A model generated the notes under the pieces. The model was not told where the DNA came from. It did not search any database and saw nothing but the letters and a program-made list of their open reading frames with translations. The position numbers were made by a program, and so were the translations under genes. Positions 28,501-34,500 of a DNA stretch of 64,000 nucleotides are shown in pieces; the first letter of the stretch is position 1, and each line of letters begins with the position of its first letter. The stretch lies in contig CM064495.1 of the NCBI GenBank assembly GCA_032716605.1, positions 48,381,413-48,445,412 on the forward strand. The letters are read 5' to 3'. The stretch is from Paralithodes platypus (Eukaryota; Arthropoda; Malacostraca; Decapoda; Lithodidae).

Positions 28501-31500
28501 TCAGATCCATTTGGGGGCCCCCTTCTCTTGGGGGCCCGGGGGGCGATTTCAAACAGCCCCCTCCCGCCCCCCCCCTTAGCTACGCCACTGCTTCCAATAT
28601 CCTCTCGCTTCTCATTCGTACTACATCCACGCACATTCAAAGCTGCTATTCTTAGGGTCCGGGACCACGAACGCGTTCCCTCGCCCCTATCTCTCGAAGC
28701 TAACTAAATTATACATAATTCTGGTGAAGCTTAATTCAGTTTTAAAATATTATTTTATTTAGCAAATATGCAGAGGTCAATTTGGATTATGAAGTCTAAT
28801 TTTGTGCTTTAGCACAATAAAATTTCTTGTAATTGATAAAATTCTTGATTTTAGCCAATCCAACTCGCATAATTTTAAGATTATGCCAATTAATACAAGT
28901 GGCCGTACCATCCCACCCTTCTGGCCGAACCATCACCACTGGTAGGGATGTTTCGGCCGATTTAGAAAGTTGTGTTTCGGGAACTATAGTTTAAAACTGA
29001 ACAGAGCTAAGGGTTTGATATAATCAGCCTAAAGAACCAACTGACGAGGCAACATTTTAACATCAACTAGATTAAACCTGAATTTATATGAATATTTTAC
29101 AAAACAGAGGCCGAACCATCACCGCTCTCCCCTAGTGATTAAGGGGTAGGGTTTATATATTTTGTTTATTTATTTATTTATTATTTATTTATTATTTAGT
29201 TCCTCACTAGACCGCTATCAAGCTTTTTTATGATTTAGCAAATGATTAAATAAGTATATTCTCAAATATTTGCAAATATAATTGTGATTTTTTTCTTACA
29301 GGAGCTCGGAATACCCATGAAAGTATCTCCGCGAATCCAAATCAACTTGAAAATAAGACCCGATAATAGCTATATGTAAGTATAATTTAAATTTGTCTTT
29401 GTGATTGTCGAAGATATTTAACCCTCCAGCCCCGGCTATTATATTATATAATTTCCCCGAAACCCGGGGGTTTTGGCCGAAAAACGTCTACGCCTAGGCT
29501 ACCGCATCTTTGTTATTTTGCTTGCTTCCACATTCCCACGCATCCCCAAGCGTAGATGTGTTTCGTACCTGTAGAATGGCGTTAAGTAGAGCTCTCTAAG
29601 TCAACTGGTTCAGTTGTGATGATGATTTCATTGGAGATAACTTTATGGCAAAAACAGCCACTTTACACTACTTTTCGATACTTAACAATAACATACAGGC
29701 ACACACGAACAAGCAACGCACTCCTTGTGGTCGGAGATGCGCGGCGTAGGTCCAGCCGGCTGTTGTTTACATGCGTCGGACGGATGCCTCGCACACCAAG
29801 CTTACAGGCTTTAAGCTCATGGGTGCCTCAGAGCCCTACCGGGTAGCTCGGGGTATGTTTTTTATGGGTGCCTCAGAGCCCTTCCGGGTCTGAGGAGTTA
29901 ATAAGATCACAATTTTAGTTATTTAGCAATTTATAGCGAGGCCTTCCTAAGGGTTAAGTGCCCCATTAATTACTCCTTCCATTCGTCTATACATTAGGCT
30001 ACCATAGCGCAGTTGGAATATATGTACATGCTCAGATTAATATGTAGTATTCGAAACTGCATAAAAAATCGTAGGCTTGTCCATATTTTTTAAACTGTCT
30101 TGATAGCGTAATGCATAGTGCGCGGAATTTCGATGTGAGTATCCTGGGTTCGAGTCCTCGGAGTGCCACATGTATTTGTTGATTTCATTAATTGAGTTTA
30201 GATGTGAAGTTGGTTGGTGTTAAAAACATAATATTACACAAATGTTAGATCCTATGCAAAGCATTATAAAATATAAAATACAGAAGGTAGTATATTAAGC
30301 TTATTGACATGTGATTATACTGTAAGTACAGTACTGTATATGGTAGAAAATTATAGATTTTGAATTTCTTGTACAGTAGCTCATATGCAAAGTATTATAT
30401 TTCTAGAAAAAATAATTAGATATATTTCCAGAACTTATTTGCATATGATTTAAGTTTAGACTAAAAGCTATTCGTGTAATGAATAAAAACACAATTTTAG
30501 ATTTTGAGGAGCACTTTACAGTATTGATAAATTTTCGCGGATAGCTTCTTCTGGTCACTAACAGTTCATGACTTGAAGAAGCTATCTGCAAAACATTGTC
30601 AATAAAGTGCTCCTCCTCAATTGGTGTTTTTACTCCTTGTCAATTTTTGTGGAAGTTATTTTAACATTAGTGCAATGATGCACTTCTCAATATACATAGG
30701 CCTACACACAAACACACAAATTTAAAGACGGAGTGCTCCACTCGAAGTGCAGCTCCGGTCTCGCATCCTAATTGTGGCGTTCCAAGCAACCCTGTTAAGA
30801 GCTGCCTCACTTGTCAAGTTTGATTTAAAGATCAGACCGCAAGGTCCAATCCCACGTCTTTCTTGGTCTGCCCCTTGGTGCAGCTCCCTCCACATTCATT
30901 GACTTGCATCTTTTCACCCAGCTTAGTCCATCCTCTCCACATGTCCAAACCATCCAAGCCTGCTAGTATGCATCACATCACTGATACTCTTGATGCCTAA
31001 CCTTCTTCTTAGCTCTTCACTTGATATCCTATCTTACAGTTTAGCACCACACATCCATCTCGCCATTCTCATCTCATTGCGTTCCATTCTGTTCATATCT
31101 TCCGCTTTGACAGGCCACATTTCTGAATCTGTCATTGCGCTTCTAACACATGAAGCGTACACCTTTCCCTTCAAGGAAAGAAGGTATCGCCCAAGTAGCA
31201 AATCTTTTTCATCTCCAGTGCCTTATTGCCAAGCTAACACTCTCGAGCCGGTCATTGAACACAAGCTCACCTTTGCATGCTATGCATACAAATTTCTCCA
31301 TTTCGGATTTATTCCTTGGTAGAGGTCCCTTCATTCTAGTGCAGTGCTTCTTCCCGTGATGTACCCAGCTGCGGCAGACACTAGACTGTAGAGAGTTTGC
31401 GCACACCCCTTTTCTGTATACTGCGCATGGGTATGCTCCACTTTTTCTACCTTTCCTAGACCTAATCTACTGTGTAAAACCTTGGTTTTATTTATATTAA

Positions 31501-34500
31501 CTCCTAACCCTTTACTTGCCATGTCCTCTTCTTAATCTTCTGAACTTGGCCTCTGTATCCAGCGCAATATCTGCGATAAGTACTAGGTCAGCTGCGTATA
31601 GCAGTTCCCAGGGGAACCCAGCTCTGAAATCACCAGATTGTGCCTCCAGAACCATAACAGAGAGGAGAGGGCTTAACACAGAGCCCTGGTGGACTCGTAC
31701 GCAAGCTGTAAACTCCTCACTCGGTACACCTTTCACCCTCATTGCCATTCGTAAGTCATCGTAAATCTTCATTATCACACTCACCAGCCACTCGTCTATG
31801 CCAAGTTTTCTCATAGCCCACTGCACAACTTCTCAGGGCACCCTATCAAAAGCCTTCTCCAGTTCTTGAAACACAAGATACAGATCCTATCTTTAAGTAG
31901 ATATCTTTCCTGCAGCTGCCTGACTATTAAGATAGCATCGATTGTGCCATGTCCTGGCATGAAACCGTACTGCATATCGTCGATAGAAATGCTTTCCCTT
32001 ATCATGCCTTCATAAACTCTCAGACCTTCATGACTTGGTCAAGCATTTCTAACAAGTCTAACTTGGTGTGGAAGAGTGGCTGGTGCGTGTGATAATGAAG
32101 ATGTATGAGGATTCGCGAAGTTCGGTGAGGGTGAAAGGTGTACTGAGTGATGAATTCGCAGTCCGTGTTGGAGTCCATCAGGGTTCAGTGTTAAGCCCCC
32201 TCCTCTTTATTATGGTCTTGGAGGCGCTGTCTAGAGTTTTTAGAGGCGGACTCCCGTTGGAACTGTTTTATGCAGACGATTTAGTCCTAATAGCTGACAG
32301 TATGCAGGATGCTGAGGCCAAATTCAGAAAGTGGAGAGAGGGCATGGCGAGCAAGGGTTTAAGAGTCAATATTAACAAAACCAAGGTTATGCATTGTAGT
32401 TTGAGACGAGGCAATGTGGAAAAGAGCGGTGCATACCCATGTGCAGTGTGTGGAAAGGGAGTGGGCGTTAACTCAATTCAATGTAGCATCTGTCGATGTT
32501 GGGTACACCATGGGAGTAAGCGCTGTAGTAGAATAAAGGGGCCCCTGCCGAAGGATAAGTCAGAAATAGAGAAATTTGAGTGCGTAGTGTGCAAAGGCGA
32601 GCTTGTGTTAAGTGATGATCCTGTGGCTGTGAATTTTTGGAAATGAGTCTTTGGAGCTGGTGAACAAGTTTTGTTACCTAGGAGATACCATCTCTGCCGG
32701 TGGTGGGGCCGAGGCTGCCACTGTTGCTAGAATTAGGTGTGGCTGGGGGAAGTTCAGAGAATTGATGCCAATCCTGACCATGAAAAGAATGCCTCTCCCC
32801 CTGAAGGGAAAGGTGTATGCCTCATGTGTTAGAAGTGCAATGACGTATGCCTCAGAAACATGGGCCGTTAAAGTAGAGGATGTCAACAGAATGGAGCGTA
32901 ATGAGATGAGAATGGTGAGATGGATGTGTGGGGCCAGGCTACAGGATAGAATAACAAATGTTGAGCTGAGGAGACGTTTAGGTATAAAGAGTATTAGCGA
33001 GGTGATGCGTACAAGTAGACTGGGATGGTATGGACATGTGGAGAGAATGGATGAACAAAATTGGGTGAAAAAATGCAGGTCTGTGATTGTGGAGGGAGCT
33101 GCACCAAGGGGTGGACCGAGGAAGACCTGGGATCGGACTATACGCGCCGATCTCAAATCCAAGAACTTGACAAGTGAAGCAGCCCTTAACAGGGTTGCCT
33201 GGAACGCCGCCATTAGGACAAGAGACTGAAACTGCACTTATGTGTGGAACACTCAGTCTTAAAATGTTATGTATGTATGTATGTAAGTCCCCCTTGCCCT
33301 TATATAAGTTTACTATTACACTTTTATGCCATTCATCAGGGAGAGTATTGGCGTTTTGTTACCAAGCTGCTCTCTATTTCACTCCAATTCCATGTTGAGT
33401 AATCTTTCGTAGTGTACCTTCCAAGCATCTCTAATTACCTATCTATCTATCTCACTCCCAATCCCCACTTTTCCTATTTTTATTTATTTTTATTTTCTAT
33501 TTTATTCTATTTTATTCTATTTTATTCTATTTTATTCTATTTTATTCTAATTACCTACCAGAGTTTTTTTTTAACCTGATTGAAGCTTGTGAAAGGAAAC
33601 CTTATAACTGTTCTATAAGCTTTTGTTGGGGCTTTTCGACCAGGTAGCCTATGGAACGACTACTACTACTGTTCGATGTCGGGTGAGGGCTGGTGCTATC
33701 CAGAGTGAGATTTGGCATCCTCTATCCAACCTTAGCCATTTATGTCTAATTTTTTTTTTTTTTTTTTTTTTTTTTCTGTACTACTTTTCCTTCTAGGTTC
33801 TGACGATCGCCTGATTGGGGGGACACTGCATGGAGGGCTGCGGATGGTGGGGGCATTGGCCTGGGGGTGCAAGCCCTTGGGCTGATGAATCCCTCCCCCG
33901 CTGCCCTCCGAGACCGATCTCATCGCCCTGGCCCCTGCGGGGCCTGAGCATCTGGAGCGGCTTCGGTCTACCAGACTCGGGACTGTTCAGCCAGACAGTA
34001 TGGGGAACAAAAACAACTGTTCCATGTAACTTGCCACAACCTATAGTCTGTTCATTATAATTAAGCCAGAAATCTTAACTTTAACTCGGGAAGGCCTAGA
34101 ACAAACAGGCTGAAATTTTCTACACCTATATAATTATACTGGTTGACTCTTTCCAAATGGTAGAAAAACCAGCTCAATTACTGAAATAATTTTTAAATTA
34201 GGAGAGGCTGGGTTCGGGATTTCTGGCCTACTCATAATGAACAGGGTAGTTAGCATGTCATTTAGGCTTTAAAAAAAAAAAAAAAAAAAAACATTTGGCC
34301 AAAGCACAATCTGTTTCATAGACTGGTTTCTCGTAGCCCGAAATGTTAGACATAATTTCCAATGTTTCCCTCACTTGGTTTATCCATTTATCATTATGGA
34401 TCAACTAAATTATAATAACATTTTAGATCTCCTTCCAGATTCTTTAAAAATATTGATGGCAAATTGCGGTATTGTTAATTTTGCAAAATATGTTAGTGTC

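Larger units (their letters stand above)
23518..28590. mobile_element. Non-autonomous hAT-type DNA transposon containing a LINE
   Basis: It has an 8-bp target-site duplication CTTCCAAT (23510-23517 and 28591-28598). Its terminal inverted repeats are CAGGGGTGTAGCTAGAG and the complement of TTAGCTACGCCACTG; CAGNGGCGTAGC-type ends with an 8-bp duplication are classic for hAT. Without the LINE (about 24434-27785) it is roughly 1.7 kb of AT-rich DNA. The ends are G/C-homopolymer rich (for example 23630-23665 and 28560-28575). No transposase is seen. Confidence 0.92.
17002..28698 (-). mobile_element. RTE-type LINE family A, near full length, interrupted by two later insertions
   Basis: It is flanked by an 8-bp target-site duplication GCTAACTA (16994-17001 and 28699-28706). 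Own segments 5' to 3' on - are 28698-28599, 23517-23158, 19926-17002. The 3' end is a (TCTA)n-type tail plus CAGGCCCAATCCCC. Removing the hAT (23518-28590) and RTE-B (19935-23149) plus one copy of each target duplication makes the endonuclease frame continuous. It sits inside MITE M. Confidence 0.93.
14533..29132. mobile_element. TA-flanked MITE (family M copy 1) carrying the nested stack
   Basis: TA lies on both sides (14531-14532 and 29133-29134). The ends GGGAGAGCGGTGATGGTTC and the complement of CCGAACCATCACCGCTCTCC match the unbroken 1.1 kb copy at 50047-51179. The element's own DNA is 14533-14625, 16253-16993 and 28707-29132, all colinear with that copy. Everything between was inserted later. 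No transposase ORF is seen; the TA target suggests the Tc1/mariner superfamily. Confidence 0.92.

Noticed and set aside
30735..33280. Twin-priming inversion of a single LINE insertion
   Set aside because: Both arms contain the same complete 3' region, whereas twin priming would split different parts between the arms.
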